64,000 nt of DNA from positions 10,806,001 to 10,870,000 of the forward strand of contig NC_083681.1 of NCBI RefSeq assembly GCF_033118175.1, in the 5' to 3' direction. The notes under the pieces are model-generated. The model had not been told where the DNA came from and searched no databases. It saw only the letters and a program-made list of their open reading frames with translations. A program made the position numbers and the translations under genes. Every line of letters begins with the position of its first letter. Within the stretch, counting starts at the first letter, position 1. Shown here in pieces: positions 11,834-23,202 of this stretch. This DNA is from Dama dama. Lineage: Eukaryota; Chordata; Mammalia; Artiodactyla; Cervidae.

Positions 11834-12619
11834 AGACTTGCCTTAGGCAGTTGCAAGATGAGTAGATCTCTGCACCCACCTACTAGAATCTTCAAAGTCT
11901 ATATAGACTTGACAGGGTTTAGCCACATATTCAGCCCAGGTAGTCTCAACCACACATTGGTCTCTCATGGCTTCAGTTTTGAAAAAGGCTTCCACTATGG
12001 GGACAGAGGGGAGAATATATATTCCAAGGACAGGGGAGGGAGTGAGAATCCTCTGACTCTCTGGGTCCAGCTCGACGATCAGCCTGCAGTCATGTCCTCT
12101 TATTGACCTCCAAGGGCGTTGTCTTCAAGCTGTTTGTGTTCCCATACAAAGGTGCAACCATAAGAGTTGAGAAGGATAAGTATCAGGCACTTTATGAAGA
12201 ACCTGTAAACAGATTTGGGTTCCTCTTCTCCTAACCAGACTGTGCTCTGATCACTGGAATGAGAGTTAAAAAATTGAGGAGTATGTTGGCATTTGCTTAA
12301 TAGAGATTATATTTGTTTTCTTCTTAGTTTTCTCAAATGTCAAATGAATAGATAGGTGCAGATAATCTCCAAGGCTTCTGTTAGCCCAAACAGTAGATAA
12401 ACCTCTAAAAAATCTTAGGAGTCCAAAAAAGAGCTTCAGTTTTACTGTTGATGGACCAATAAGCATCTCTGAAATGTTTTACTGAAAATAGGTCTTTAGT
12501 TTCAGCCTGTGAAGAAAATAATTGTCAAACTCACACAAACATTTGTTAGAGTTTTATTAATACATAGATATCAAAACAACCAGTTCATATGCACTTTAAG
12601 AATAAATGATGACATATCT
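11834..12619. other. No gene seen; unassigned
   Basis: This follows the BovB target duplication. A 96-codon open frame (11816-12106) starts inside BovB 5' sequence and runs into this stretch; it has no recognisable domain and I do not treat it as a gene. Confidence 0.4.
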
Positions 12620-12748
12620 GGGATTTCCCTGGCAGTCAAATGGTTAAGAATCTGTGCTCCCAAAGCAGAGGGTGCAGGTTCAATCCCTGGTCAGGGAACA
12701 AAGATTCTATGCTGCATGATGTGGCCAAAGAGAAAAAAAAGAAAGAAG
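12620..12748 (+). mobile_element. CHR-2 type SINE
   Basis: A tRNA-derived head starting 'ggatttccctggcagtcaaa' carries a B-box-like 'ggttcaatccc' (about 12678-12688), then 'tggtcagggaacaaagattc', and ends in an A-rich tail 'agagaaaaaaaagaaag'. This is the cetacean/hippo/ruminant SINE layout. Short 'aatgat' flanks (12604-12609 and 12754-12759) may be a weak target duplication. Confidence 0.8.
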
Positions 12749-13704
12749 ACAGAAATGATACAGCCTTATGGATTTAACTTTTTTAGTTTTATTTCAGCAA
12801 GCAGACAACAGCAGTTTACTTCTTCTGCAGTTACTATAGGTAGAAACCTATCAATAAAATCCTGTGCTTTCCCCAGTGGTTATGCAATCCTAATAATTAA
12901 ATCTACACATCTGCTAAATAACAGCAGATTTGAAGTCTAGCAATTTACATGGAAGAAAACAGATGTCATTCTGGTATAACCTCTTCCCTTTCACCATGAG
13001 TGCTGTGAACGTTGCACACCCTGCAGTGTTTAATCTATCAAAATACTCTACTCCATTTACTCCATTTTATTACATCCTGTGTCACAGGAGATAGAGCAGC
13101 TGTTTCTGGATAGAAAGCAAAGAATTGGTACAAAAATAAAGCCTTATCTGAGTAGGTGCAGCAAAGCAATGTTCCTGAATTATCAGAAAAGGGAGATCAA
13201 GTGCCTACAATGGGATGATTTTTCAGAAGCTCCAGTGCAACTACTCTTTCAATCAAGAGCATAAGTGGTGAATGATCTAAAACATACACTACATAGGTGC
13301 ATTTTCCCTTCACAGAAAAATACTGAAATTCAAAACTCAAGTTCACGTCCTTTGTTAAACATCTCAAATTGATACAAAGAGTGGGTTCTTTCCTAATTAA
13401 GTGGTCATGAAATAAAACCCCACCTCAACGGGAAAAAATACAACATGTGAGACCATCCATATTCTCAAAACTTATGTCAAGTGGTTTAGATAGAAAAAAG
13501 TTGGGTTTATTATTCAAGTGAAATTTACTTGGTTATGAAAAGTGTTACAAAAGAGAATATTAAAAATCTCTTGGGATGAGTTGTCAAATGGATTTCCATG
13601 CATTGCAGTGAGATATATGAAGGACAACAGGTGGAGAGAGTTTCACAATTATATGTGTTTTAATTGCATTCTTAGGAGGAAAAACTGTATTTCATTAGAT
13701 GAGC
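12749..13704. other. No gene seen; unassigned
   Basis: No repeat or gene recognised. Several short open frames have no family signature. Confidence 0.4.
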
Positions 13705-13845
13705 AACTCAGACTTTGGTAGCATAAAGATCCCTTGGAGTGCCAAAGTCCCCAGAGAATCTGATTCAATGAGTCTAACACATAAAGTTCAGGAATCTAAA
13801 ATTTTAAGAGGCCTGCTGGTTAATTCTGATGCAGGTCGTCTTAGG
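13705..13845 (+). mobile_element. MER5-type hAT DNA transposon fragment
   Basis: 'cagagaatctgattcaatga' and, further on, 'gaggcctgctggttaattct' followed by 'gatgcaggtcg' match the order of the MER5A body. It is diverged and without clear terminal repeats. Confidence 0.55.
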
Positions 13846-13940
13846 ACTATAAAAAACAATGTTTAGATAACTGTACAAATATATGATCTTTGTCAATGAA
13901 AATAATGAATACCCAACCTATAATAAGAATAGAAGAGAGA

Positions 13941-13965
13941 TTTTTTTTTTTTTTTTTTTTTTTTT
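13941..13965. repeat. T25 homopolymer
   Basis: There are twenty-five T in a row, ending at 'gcatcaaattgg'. It could be the poly(A) tail of a minus-strand retroposed sequence (13966-14060), but that sequence is unidentified and no flanking duplication was found. Confidence 0.9.
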
Positions 13966-14060
13966 GCATCAAATTGGGGATGACAGCTTGGGACACACAG
14001 ATTCAAGAAGCATTTGAGTTGTATTCCAGCAGATGATCCTTTGCCTGAAACACTGAAAAA

Positions 14061-14231
14061 TGTTAGTTGCTCAGTCATGTCCGACTCTTTGTGACCCCAT
14101 GGACTATAGCCACCGCAGAATTCTTCAGGCAAGAATACTGGATTGGGTAGCCATTTCCTTCTACAGAGGATCTTCTCTACCCAGGAATCGAACCTGGGTC
14201 TCCCGTGTTGCAGGCAGATTCCCTGAGCCTA
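14061..14231 (-). mobile_element. Bov-tA SINE
   Basis: In antisense, the BovA part (from 'gttgctcagtcatgtccgac' through the 'aagaatactgga' core) is joined to the tRNA-derived head ('aatcgaacctgggtctcccg', 14186-14205). The head ends near 14231 in a degraded form of the usual 'gagccacc..gggaagccc'. Confidence 0.9.
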
Positions 14232-14274
14232 CCTAATTTATCTGCTTCCATCTTTGCCTCCCAATAGTCTATTA

Positions 14275-14725
14275 TTTACAAGGCAATCAGAATATTTTTG
14301 AGAGGTCAGTCTGATCATCTTATTCCTCTGCTTGAAACCATTCAGTGGCTTACCATCTCATTTAGAGAAAAAGCTCAGTTCTCGCCATTATCTACCAGGC
14401 TGTATGACATGGTCTCTGTTTCCCCTCTAACTTTATCTCCTCATCTCTACTCCCTTCCATCCAAACTGGCCCCTTTACTGTTCCTGAAACTAATATGACT
14501 GAACTGACTATTCCATCTACCTGGAAAACTCTCTCTCCATGTATTTCTATGGCTTTCTCCATAACCTTCTCCACGTATTTGTTCAAAAGTGAAACCTCCC
14601 CTAACCACCCTATTTACCTCTATAAGCACCTTCTCCCTAACTTACCCTTTCTGTCTTTTATTTCTGATTTTATTTTTGCATATAGCATGTATCAGTTCCT
14701 ATACTATAAACTTTACCTATTATTT
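14275..14725 (+). mobile_element. L2 LINE 3' region
   Basis: A sense L2 order can be followed: 'attcctctgcttgaaaccat' and 'tcagtggcttaccat', then 'ctacctggaaaactctctct', 'caaaagtgaaacctcccct', 'aaccaccctatttacctc' and the T-rich 'tttattt' run. Plus- and minus-strand open frames of 60-101 codons across this stretch come from the LINE. Confidence 0.75.
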
Positions 14726-14844
14726 ATATTATGGTTGATTTTAAAAGTCGAGATAGTCTATGACAAAAACAATTTGAAAATAATTTCATTTGATATATAA
14801 TCAAGACACTTCTTTCTTCAAAATGATCATAATGCATGATATAC

Positions 14845-15060
14845 ATAAAGTGCTTACAAAGTGCTAAATGTTGTGCTTTACATATACTACCTTGTTTAGT
14901 ACTTATAAATTATCATGAAGAATTTGTTATAATTATTATCTCTATTATGCCAGTGAAAAATGATAAATACAGAGGTCAAGTGACTTGTTCAAGGTCACAC
15001 AGCTATTAGGCTTTGGTACTGGGACTCAAGAACAGGGAGTCTTCTCCAGCCTCTGCTTTG
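14845..15060 (-). mobile_element. MIR SINE (antisense)
   Basis: 'aaagtgctaaatgttgtgct', the 'ttattatctctattatgcca' stretch and 'tgttcaaggtcacacagct' (about 14987-15005) follow the antisense MIR consensus in order. Confidence 0.85.
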
Positions 15061-16861
15061 ACAATGCCCTGGATAAATAACCACTTGAAGTTACACAATT
15101 AATCAGCAAATTCTGTGTTCAAAATATTGGCTGCTTGATGACTTGAAATTACTTTTAAACAGATGTGTGTCAGATGCAGTCAGTCCTTGATTCACTTTTC
15201 AGATAATTCTTACCACCCCTTCTATTTCTTCTGTTCCTAAGATTTATCTCTTGAATTGCTAAGTATTTATCTCTATTCCCTACATTTTTGACTGCTAGAG
15301 GCTAATCAAGTTCATGCCTTATCTGAGTAAAAATTTTATAAGTATGTGTAATATTCCCACTGGGTCTTTCCAGCTTAGTCCATTTTCTTTTCTTCTATAG
15401 AAATAACAGCTTGGCCTCAAACAAGCTTTCAAGGAGACCCAGATGGTGAATAGTATCCATTGTTTTAATAGATCCATTGTTCAATTTTTAAAAGATTTCA
15501 GGCTGGTCATTAATGAAAGCCAGGAAATTGATTTACTATAGTGAAGTACTGTCAAAAGACCATTTATAAATTGTGATGATATTACTTTTTTAATTGAATT
15601 TAAATATGATAATGAATGAAGAGAAAGGTGCACCAGTTCATAATTATAGGAACTTGTATAAACACAAAGATGAGAGAAAAAACATGAAGATTATCAAAGT
15701 ACTTATAATTTCAATGAACAGGAGCCTCAAGAGCTCAACGTAAAGGGTCAGTGTAAATGACCATTATATCTTAACCCAGTTTCCTTGAGTTATTTTTAAT
15801 CTTTTGACTTATAGTGTAGAGGTGTGTTATCTATTCAAGACCAAATCTTTTACTGAGTTCAAATTCTGATAGAGGTCATCAGCGATTACAGGAGCAGTCA
15901 TAAATAATATTTCCTATATTCTGGGTTGAGATTAGGATTTTGAGAGTCCATTAATAATGGTTATATTTTATATTCACTATAAAATATAGTGGATAGAAGC
16001 AAGGTTAGATTGTCCTGAGGAAGACAGAAAAAAAAGTATATGTACTGACTTTGGGATAACCTGGATAAAGTTAACTGAAAGACTGTGCTAAGAGACACTG
16101 AAAATAACAAATAATTTAATGCAAACACTATACACTTCTTCTGACATTCAACTAAACTCTTATTTGTGTGACAATGCTTTAGTTTTTGAAATTATTTTGG
16201 AACTTGAAGTCACTTATGTGAGCATGTAATTATACTCTTGGTGTGATCTGATGTGTAAACTTTTTAAGCAGTTATTTTTTTTTTTCAGGAAATAATTCAT
16301 ATTGTCTCCAAAATAGAAGCCTTAGTGAATCTCAGAACATGAATTCATAGATAAAACTGGGCCCTAATGAGAGTTGCATATACTGTGCAATAGATAATAT
16401 TATTGCCCACCAGACATTTATTCACCTTTTTCTCCCTTCTAATAGAATCTTAGTTTGGGTTTCCACCTCAGTCTTCTACTTTAGGGAAAGCTGACTCCAT
16501 TCTAGAGGAGGTACAGTCTTCTTACTCTAAGTTATTTAACATATAAACTTCTTTTGAAGAATTGCAGTGATGCAAGGTTAATACATGATTTATTTTGATC
16601 AATCAAGTTGTAGGAAAGGCCATTTATTCCATAGGTGTAGGAGAGGTCTTTCTCTGTCTTATTCAATTACAACAAAAAAGCATGAAGTTCTAATGGCCAA
16701 AGAGGGCCAACTTGAAATCATGAGAGATAATTTTTAAGATGAAGCTGACATTGTGGGTGGTTGAGTAGAGAGACAGAAAGAACCTGGATCCTTGATAACA
16801 GAATCGATTTGATTAAACTGGACAAAAGCACCCATACTCTGGATTTCCATTAATGTAAGAT
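15061..16861. other. No gene seen; unassigned AT-rich DNA
   Basis: About 1.8 kb without a repeat I can name. It ends exactly at the target duplication of the BovB dimer. Confidence 0.4.
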
Positions 16862-16874
16862 AATCAATATCCTA

Positions 16875-18330
16875 GTGGAGGTGATGGAATTCCAGTTGAG
16901 CTATTTCAAATCCTGAAAGATGATGCTGTGAAAGTGCTGCACTCAATATGCCAGCAAATTTGGAAAACTCAGCAGTGGCCACAGGACTGGAAAAGGTCAG
17001 TTTTCATTCCAATCCCAAAGAAAGGCAATCCCAAAGAATGCTCAAACTATTGTACAATTACACTCATCTCACACGCTAGTAAAGTAATGCTCAAAATTCT
17101 CCAAGCCAGGCTTCAGCAATACATGAACCATGAACTTCCAGATGTTCAAGTTGGATTTAGAAAAGGCAGAGGAATGAGCGATCAAATGCCCAACATTCGC
17201 TAGATCATCAAAAAAGCAAGAGAGTTCCAGAAAAAAACATCTATTTCTGCTTTATTGACTATGGCAAAGCCTTTGACTGTGTGGATCACAATAAACTGTG
17301 GAAAATTCTGAAAGAAATGGGCATACCAGACCACCTGACCTGCCTCTTAAGAAACTTGTACGCAGGTCAGGAAGCAACAGTTAGAATTGGACATGTAACA
17401 ACAGACTGGTTCCAAATAGGAAAAGGAGTACGTCAAGCCTGTATATTGTCACCCTGCTTATTTAACTTATATGCAGAGTACATCATGAAAAACGCTGGGC
17501 TGGAGGAAGCAGAAGCTGGAATCAAGATTGCTGGGAGAAATATCAATAACCTCAGATATGTAGACGACACCAACTGTATGGCGGAATGTGAAGAAGAACT
17601 AAAGAGCCTCTTGAGGAAAGTGAAAGAGGAGTGTGAAAAAGTTGGCTTAAAGCTCAACATTCAGAAAACCAAGATCATGGCATCCAGTCCCATAACTTCA
17701 TGACAAATAGATGGGGAAACAGTGGAAACAGTGTCAGATTTTATTTTTCTGGGTTCCAAAATCACTGCAGATGGTGACTTCAGCCATGAAATAAAAAGAC
17801 ACTTACTCCTTGGAAGGAAAGTTATGACCAAACTAGACGGCATATTAAAAAGCAGAGAAATTATTTTGCCAACAAAGGTCTGTCTAGTCAAGGCTATGGT
17901 TTTTCCAGTGACCATGTATGGATGTGAGAGTTGGACTAGAAAGAAAGCTGAGCACCAAAGAGTTGATGGTTTTGAACTGTGGTGTTGGAGAAGACTCTTC
18001 AGAGTCCCTTGGACTGCAAGGCGATCAAACCAGTCCATCCTAAAGGAGATCAGTCCTGGGTGTTCATTGGAAGGACTCATGATGAAACTGAAACTCCAAC
18101 ACTTTGGCCACCTGATGTGAAGAGCTGACTCATTTGAAAAGACCCTGATACTGGGAAAGATTGAGGGCAGGAGGAGAAGGGGACAGCAGAGGATGAGATG
18201 GTTGGATGGCATCACTGACTCAATGGACATGGGTTTGGGTGGACTCTGGGAGCTGGTGATGGACAGGGAGGCCTGATGGGGTCGCAAAGAGTCGGACACG
18301 ACTGAGCGACTGAACTGTACTGAACTGAAC
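16875..18330 (+). mobile_element. BovB LINE, upstream unit of a dimer
   Basis: A 1.46-kb sense segment begins in the RT N-terminal coding region ('gtggaggtgatggaattcca') and ends with the BovB tail 'tgaactgtactgaactgaac'. It is followed without a gap by a second BovB segment. The left edge abuts 'aatcaatatccta' (16862-16874), the target duplication shared with the far end of the second unit. Confidence 0.95.
16928..18120 (+). pseudogene. BovB reverse transcriptase remnant (upstream unit)
   Basis: Open pieces are 16928-17203 (RT start, includes SVFIPIPKKGNPKECSNY), then, after a frameshift, 17281-17703 (IGKGVRQACILSPC, then the catalytic motif YVDD at 17557-17568, then the thumb region), and after a stop 17722-18120 (C-terminal region with GCESWTRKKAEH and ELWCWRRLF). 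Unlike the minus-strand copy at 9 kb, both catalytic aspartates of the motif are kept. The N-terminal endonuclease is absent because the unit is 5' truncated, and the frameshift and stop preclude activity. Confidence 0.9.
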
Positions 18331-19236
18331 AAGGCTGTCTGTTTTAACCCGGCTTATTTAAATTATATGCAGAGTATATCATGAGAAATGCTGGGCTGGA
18401 GGAAGCACAAGCTGGAATCAAAATTGCCGGGAGAAATATCAATAACTTCAGATATGCAGATGACACCACCCTTATGGCAGAAAGTGAAGAGGAACTAAAA
18501 AACCTCTTGATGAAAGTGAAAGAGGAGAGTAAAAATGTTGGCTTAAAGCTCAACACGCAGAAAACTAAGATCATGGCATCTGGTCCCATCTCTTCATGGC
18601 AAATAGGTGGGGTAACAGTGGGAACAGTGGCAGACTTTATTTTTCTGGGTTCCAAAATCACTGCAGATGGTGACTTCAGCCATGAAATAAAAAGACACTT
18701 ACTCCTTGGAAGGAAAGTTATGACCAACCTAGACAGCATATTAAAAATCAGAGATATTACTTTGCCAACAAAGGTCTGTCTAGTCAAAACTATGGTTTTC
18801 CAGTAATCATGTATGAATGTCAAAGTTGAACTATAAAGAAAACTGAGCGCTGAAGAATTGATGCTTTTTAACTGTGGTGTTGGAGAAGACTCTTGAGAGT
18901 CCCTTGGACTGCAAGGAGATCCAACCAGTCCATCCTAAAGGAGATCAGTCCTGGGTGTTCATTGGAAGGACTGATGCTGAAGCTGAAACTCCAACACTTT
19001 GGCCACCTGATGTGAAGAGTTGACTCATTTGAAAAGACCCTGATGCTGGGAAAGATTGAGGGCAGGAGGAGAAGGGGGCAACAGAGGATGAGATGGTTGG
19101 GTGTTATCACTGACTCAATGGACATAGGTTTGGGTGGACTCCGGGAGTTGGTGATGGACAGGGAGGCCTGGCATGCTTCAGTTCATGGGGTCACAAAGAG
19201 TCGGATACGACTGAGTGACTGAACTGAACTGAACTG
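18331..19236 (+). mobile_element. BovB LINE, downstream unit of a dimer
   Basis: This 0.9-kb sense segment starts within the RT coding region ('aaggctgtctg...', matching about 17437 of the first unit) and runs to the tail 'tgaactgaactgaactg'. It encodes YADD at 18453-18464 and an open frame 18381-18806. It shares uncommon bases with the first unit, such as 'gacttcagccatgaaataaa' where the other BovB copies in this window have 'gactgca..catgaaatta'. The right edge is followed by 'aatcaatatccta' (19237-19249). Confidence 0.95.
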
Positions 19237-19271
19237 AATCAATATCCTAAGTGTTTCAACCAGTTTGAAGT

Positions 19272-19632
19272 TATAATTCATGCTATATGGACTGCTATAA
19301 CAAAACACTATATACCAGGTGGCTTAAAGAGCAAATATTTATTTCTCAGAGTTCTGGAGTCTCAGATTTCCAAGATCAAGATGCTGGTAGGTTTGGTTCT
19401 TTAAACATAGGGCTGTGTTTCTAGCTTGTGGAAGGCTGCCTTCTTTCTGTATCCTTACATGGTGGAAGAGGAAGTTCTGGTGTCTCTTTCTCATCTTACA
19501 AAGACACTAATCTCATCATAGGGGATCCAGTCTTTATTATTCAGCTAATGACCTCCCAGAGACCTTACTAACAGCGCCATATTAAGGGTTAAAGTTTTAG
19601 CATATAAATTTTGGAGAACTTTCCGTCACATT
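19272..19632 (-). mobile_element. ERVL-MaLR LTR (antisense)
   Basis: The antisense MaLR LTR order is visible: 'actgctataacaaaacacta', 'ggtggcttaaagagcaaata', 'tctcagagttctggag', then 'aatgacctcccagagacc' and 'gcatataaattttgg'. It belongs to an old mammalian LTR class. Confidence 0.8.
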
Positions 19633-20635
19633 CTGTCCTGGCCCCTCAAAATTTATATCCTTCTCATACACAAAGGATACTAATTCTATCTCAACAACTT
19701 TAAAAGTCTCAATTGGTAACAGTATCAGCTCTCAAATCCAAAGTCCCAGGTGTCATCCAAATATAGCTATCCCTATTGTTTCCAGGACCCCCTCAAATAC
19801 CAAAATCTAACTCCCTTACATAAAGTAATGTAAGGCTTGCATATAAATTGCATTTATATACTTTAAATAATCTCTAGATTACTTATAATACCTAACACAA
19901 TGTAAATGCTATGCAGTAACTTGTAAATATAGTGTAAATGATAAGTAAATAATTGCTGCCACAATAATTGCTACCACACAGCGAACTGAATTTTTGTGTT
20001 TTGAAGCTTTCTGAAAAAAAATTTGACTGATGTTCAGTTGGTTAAATCTGTGGAGCAGAACCCATGGATGCCAAGGGCTGATTGTATATCTAAACCAGAT
20101 ACGATTGAGATTCCAGGGGTGATTCATCCTCTCCAGTCTATGCAGCCAGATAAGTGGTGCACTTCCAAAATACAGTGTATCCAAAATACAATGATGGGAC
20201 AGGAATAGAATAGGTATCATTACTGCAAAAGGGAGAAATCAGAAGGAGGAAAGGGATAATAGGTCTGAAGTGAGTAAAAAACCTAGCAATGAAAATACTA
20301 TTAGATCTTAAGGTTGGGGAATAGTTCTCTTTGGATTACTGCTCTGCCCTGTGGAGGGGCAGTCCTGCCCATGCATCTCTGCTTGATGGGGGTCATACCT
20401 CCAGGATTCTGCAGGGCTGGGGTCAAGCCTACAGAGCTTCAGGAAGCCCAACCTCCACAGCTCCAGGGTGACTGCCCTTTCACCTGTTGAAATTGAGGTG
20501 ATGTTTCTATCCTTGGTAACCCAGGAGAGAGTCCTCATAATTGCTTTTGGGGTCTCTTCCTGTGTTTTGAAGAATATTGCTGGTTTGCGGTTGAACTGCT
20601 CTCTGATCTGGTCCTGTAGGATCTAAAAAGTCTGA
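19633..20635 (-). mobile_element. MaLR internal sequence (antisense), split by Tigger
   Basis: Downstream of the LTR, 'cccctcaaaatttatatcc' and 'caaatccaaagtcccag' fit the antisense start of MaLR internal DNA. After the Tigger insert, stretches such as 'ctgtggaggggcagtcctgc' (about 20350) and 'ctccagggtgactgcc' are compatible with the same internal region. The right limit is uncertain. Confidence 0.5.
19766..20084. mobile_element. Tigger-type non-autonomous DNA transposon
   Basis: One end reads 'gctatccctattgtttccag' then 'gaccccctcaaatacc', the middle 'taaataatctctagattact', and the other end 'gttggttaaatctgtgga' then 'catggatgccaagggctg'. The two ends are inverted relatives of each other and both flanks carry TA (19764-19765 and 20085-20086), as expected for TcMar elements. 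Confidence 0.75.
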
Positions 20636-20647
20636 CAGTTTTCCTGA

Positions 20648-21012
20648 TGCTATATACATAATATTTATGTCTCCTCAAAATTCATAATTTGAGACCTAAT
20701 AACCCCCAATGTGATGGTATTTGGAGGCAGAGGCTTTTGGAGGTAATTAGGTCATGATTGTGGAGCCCTCATGATGAGATTAGTGTCCTGATAGAGTCCT
20801 CAGAGATCTCCCTCACCCCTTCTGCTATATGAGGTTACAATGAAAAGATAGCTGTCTGTGAATGAGCAAGTGGGCTTTCACCAGGCACTGAATCTGCCAG
20901 GGACTTGATCTTAGACTTCATGGCCTCTAGAACTATGAGAAATAAATTTGTGTTGTTTATAAGATACCCAGTCTATGGTATTCTGTTTTAGCAGCCCAAA
21001 CTGATAGGGACA
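20648..21012 (+). mobile_element. ERVL-MaLR LTR (MST/MLT1-like)
   Basis: A sense MaLR LTR: 'cctcaaaattcataatttga', 'ccaatgtgatggtatttgga', 'tgaatctgccagggacttga', 'gagaaataaatttgtgttgt' (with AATAAA) and 'cccagtctatggta'. Its orientation is opposite to the neighbouring LTR and internal sequence, so it is a separate insertion or a rearrangement. Confidence 0.85.
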
Positions 21013-21372
21013 ATTTTTGTCCTATTTGTATTCCCTTCAGTTCAGATTGGCAGTGTTTCCGTTGGAGTAGCTGATTAAGTCTGTGGTTCATACCCATAAC
21101 TAAATTTTATATCAAATTGTTATTCAGCCACATCCTTGGTATTCTATGCAGTATGGATAGTCTGAGAACTTTTCAAGCCTCTTTGTACTGATTCCTTTGT
21201 TCTTAACAATTCCTTATTAAATTCTTTCTCCATTCTCACACTTTACTGTGAGCAGTCAGGAGGAAATAAACTACTCCTTCAAGACTTTGCCTGAAGTCTC
21301 CTCAGATAATCTGTATTTTTCATCACTCAAAAGTCCTGCCTTCTCTGTCTGACTTAACTTCACTCTCTATGA
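21013..21372. other. No gene seen; unassigned
   Basis: A short gap between the MaLR LTR and the inverted L1. No family recognised. Confidence 0.4.
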
Positions 21373-21827
21373 CAATCTCTAGCTTCATCCACGTTGTCAC
21401 AGATGCATTATTTTGTTCTTTTTAATGGCTAAGTAATATGCTATTGTGTATATGTACCACATCTTCATTTCACTTATACATGGAATATAAAAAATGGTAC
21501 AAGTGAAACTTGTTCATAAAACCAAAATAGAGTCACACATATAGAAAACAAACTTATGGTTACCAGGGGCAGCAGCCTTGGGAGGGAGATAAGCTGGGAG
21601 GTTGGGCTTGACATATATACACTACTAGATATAAAACAGACAGCTAATAAGAACCTGCTGTGTAGCACCGGGAACTCTACTCAATACTCTGTGATGACCT
21701 GTATGGGAAAAGAATCTAAATAAGAATGGATCCATGAAAATGTATAACTGATTCACTTTCCCTATAGCAGAATCTAACACAACATTGCAAATCAACTATT
21801 CTCCAATAAAAATTAACTGAAAAAAAT
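21373..21827 (+). mobile_element. L1 3' end with inverted 5' part
   Basis: Bases 21373-21466 are L1 in antisense ('agcttcatccacgttgt' to 'tatatgtaccacatcttc'). From 21467 the sequence switches to sense ('atttcacttatacatgga') and continues to the L1 3' end 'ctattctccaataaaaatta'. The two parts are close together in the L1 consensus (before and after the 'atggatg' region). This fits twin priming. Confidence 0.8.
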
Positions 21828-22207
21828 TCTGCCTTCAACAAAACACTGGAACATGAGCACAATTCAGCCATGTCGCTTGACCCTTCATAATAAGGATTGC
21901 CTTTCCTTCATTGTCAAATAGCATGCATCTCATTTCCATATGAGACTTCACCAGAATGACTTTTTACCATATTTCTCCCAACATTTTATTCATGATTACC
22001 TCTGTATTTCTAAGAAGACGGAAGCTTTCACTATAGCTGTGCTCTTTTCTTTCTGAGCTCCCACCTTTAGCAGTCTTTCACAGCAATCTCTGCTTTTTCT
22101 AGTATGTCTCTCAAAACTCTTCAGCCCCTGCCCACCACTTCTAAAGCCACCTCTGCCTTTATAGATATTTGTTTCAGCACCACCCCACTTCCTAGTTTCA
22201 GTTTCTA
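21828..22207. other. No gene seen; unassigned
   Basis: Pyrimidine-rich sequence without a family that I can name. Confidence 0.35.
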
Positions 22208-22590
22208 TCTTAGTCTGCTTGGGCTACAAGAACGAAATACTATAGACTGAGTGGCTGAAATGATAGGCATTTCTTTTCTCATAGTTCTGGACACTGGAAG
22301 CCTGAGATCAGGATGCCAGCAAGGTTGGGCTCTGATAGGGCCTTCCTTTTAGCCTTCAGATACCACCTTCCCCCTGCATGCTCACATGGCCTTTCCTCCA
22401 TGTGTTCATGTGGGGAGGGGTGAGAGACTTTCTTAAAGGTACTAATCTCATCAGGGAAGCTCCATCCTCATGACCTCATCTAAACCTAATTACCTCCCAA
22501 AGGCCCTAATCTCCTAACATCATCATATTGTTGGTTAGGGCTTCAAACATATGACTTTTGGGAGGAAACAAACGTTCAGTCCATAACACA
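22208..22590 (-). mobile_element. ERVL-MaLR LTR (antisense)
   Basis: Antisense LTR order: 'tcttagtctgcttgggctac', 'tactatagactgagtggctg', 'tctcatagttctggacac', 'aattacctcccaaaggccct', 'gggcttcaaacatatgac', ending near 'cagtccataaca'. Confidence 0.85.
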
Positions 22591-23202
22591 GCTAAAATAT
22601 CCTGTTACATAGTAAAACTTATTTCTGAAAGCTGTAATTAATATTTCCCTGGCCAACAGAGATACATTTATAGTTGATTTGGATTATTATCCTGCAGTTT
22701 ATGGTAGCTCAATGCCTTTGCTCTAGATTTCTGCAAATATTGAGAGGCCTAATATCATTGCTTTTTGGCTAAAAAGATTTCTGGTTAAGTAAATGCATAA
22801 CGTTTATCACACCATATTGATCCACATGTGGAAAGTCATGCCTCTTTGGACTTCCCACAGAAGTATTCATTTACCCAAGTATTCATGAGCAATATAGATT
22901 TTAGTAAAGCTTTAATAGCAGGGAAGGATAAGGAGGTTACATTACAACAATGCAAACTAGTTTATTACATATTTTATATTTTTTGACAAGTAGTATTTGT
23001 TTTTGAGAGATGTATGGTAAATAAGTGCAGGTGTATGGCTTGAGTACATGTGCATGTGTGAGTATGTGTGTAGGTCTGTGTGTGTGAGTATATGTGCTTG
23101 GTCCAATAGTTACCTATTAGAAAAAATTGGGCAGATTAAGAACAAGCTCATGTGCAGGTCACTAGTAGAGAGCTTGAGTATGTAACCTGATCTGGAGGGT
23201 GT
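22591..23202. other. No gene seen; TG-rich patch near 23.05 kb
   Basis: Mostly unassigned. A degenerate TG-rich stretch at about 23040-23100 is a decayed microsatellite. Confidence 0.45.

Noticed and set aside
12620..12748. Functional tRNA gene
   Set aside because: The B-box-like 'ggttcaatccc' belongs to the tRNA-derived head of a CHR-2 SINE; the sequence does not fold as a complete cloverleaf and ends in a SINE tail. The same holds for all Bov-tA heads.
13941..14060. Processed pseudogene suggested by the T25 run
   Set aside because: The 95 bp next to the T-run match no transcript I recognise, and there is no target duplication.
17661..18332. 223-codon minus-strand frame, the longest in the window
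   Set aside because: It is the antisense of BovB coding and 3' sequence. Similar antisense frames recur at every BovB copy (18344-18823, 52018-52356, 60598-60978), which explains its length.
16875..19236. CRISPR-like or satellite array because of repeated blocks
   Set aside because: The repeat unit is BovB coding sequence, present only twice, with no spacers.
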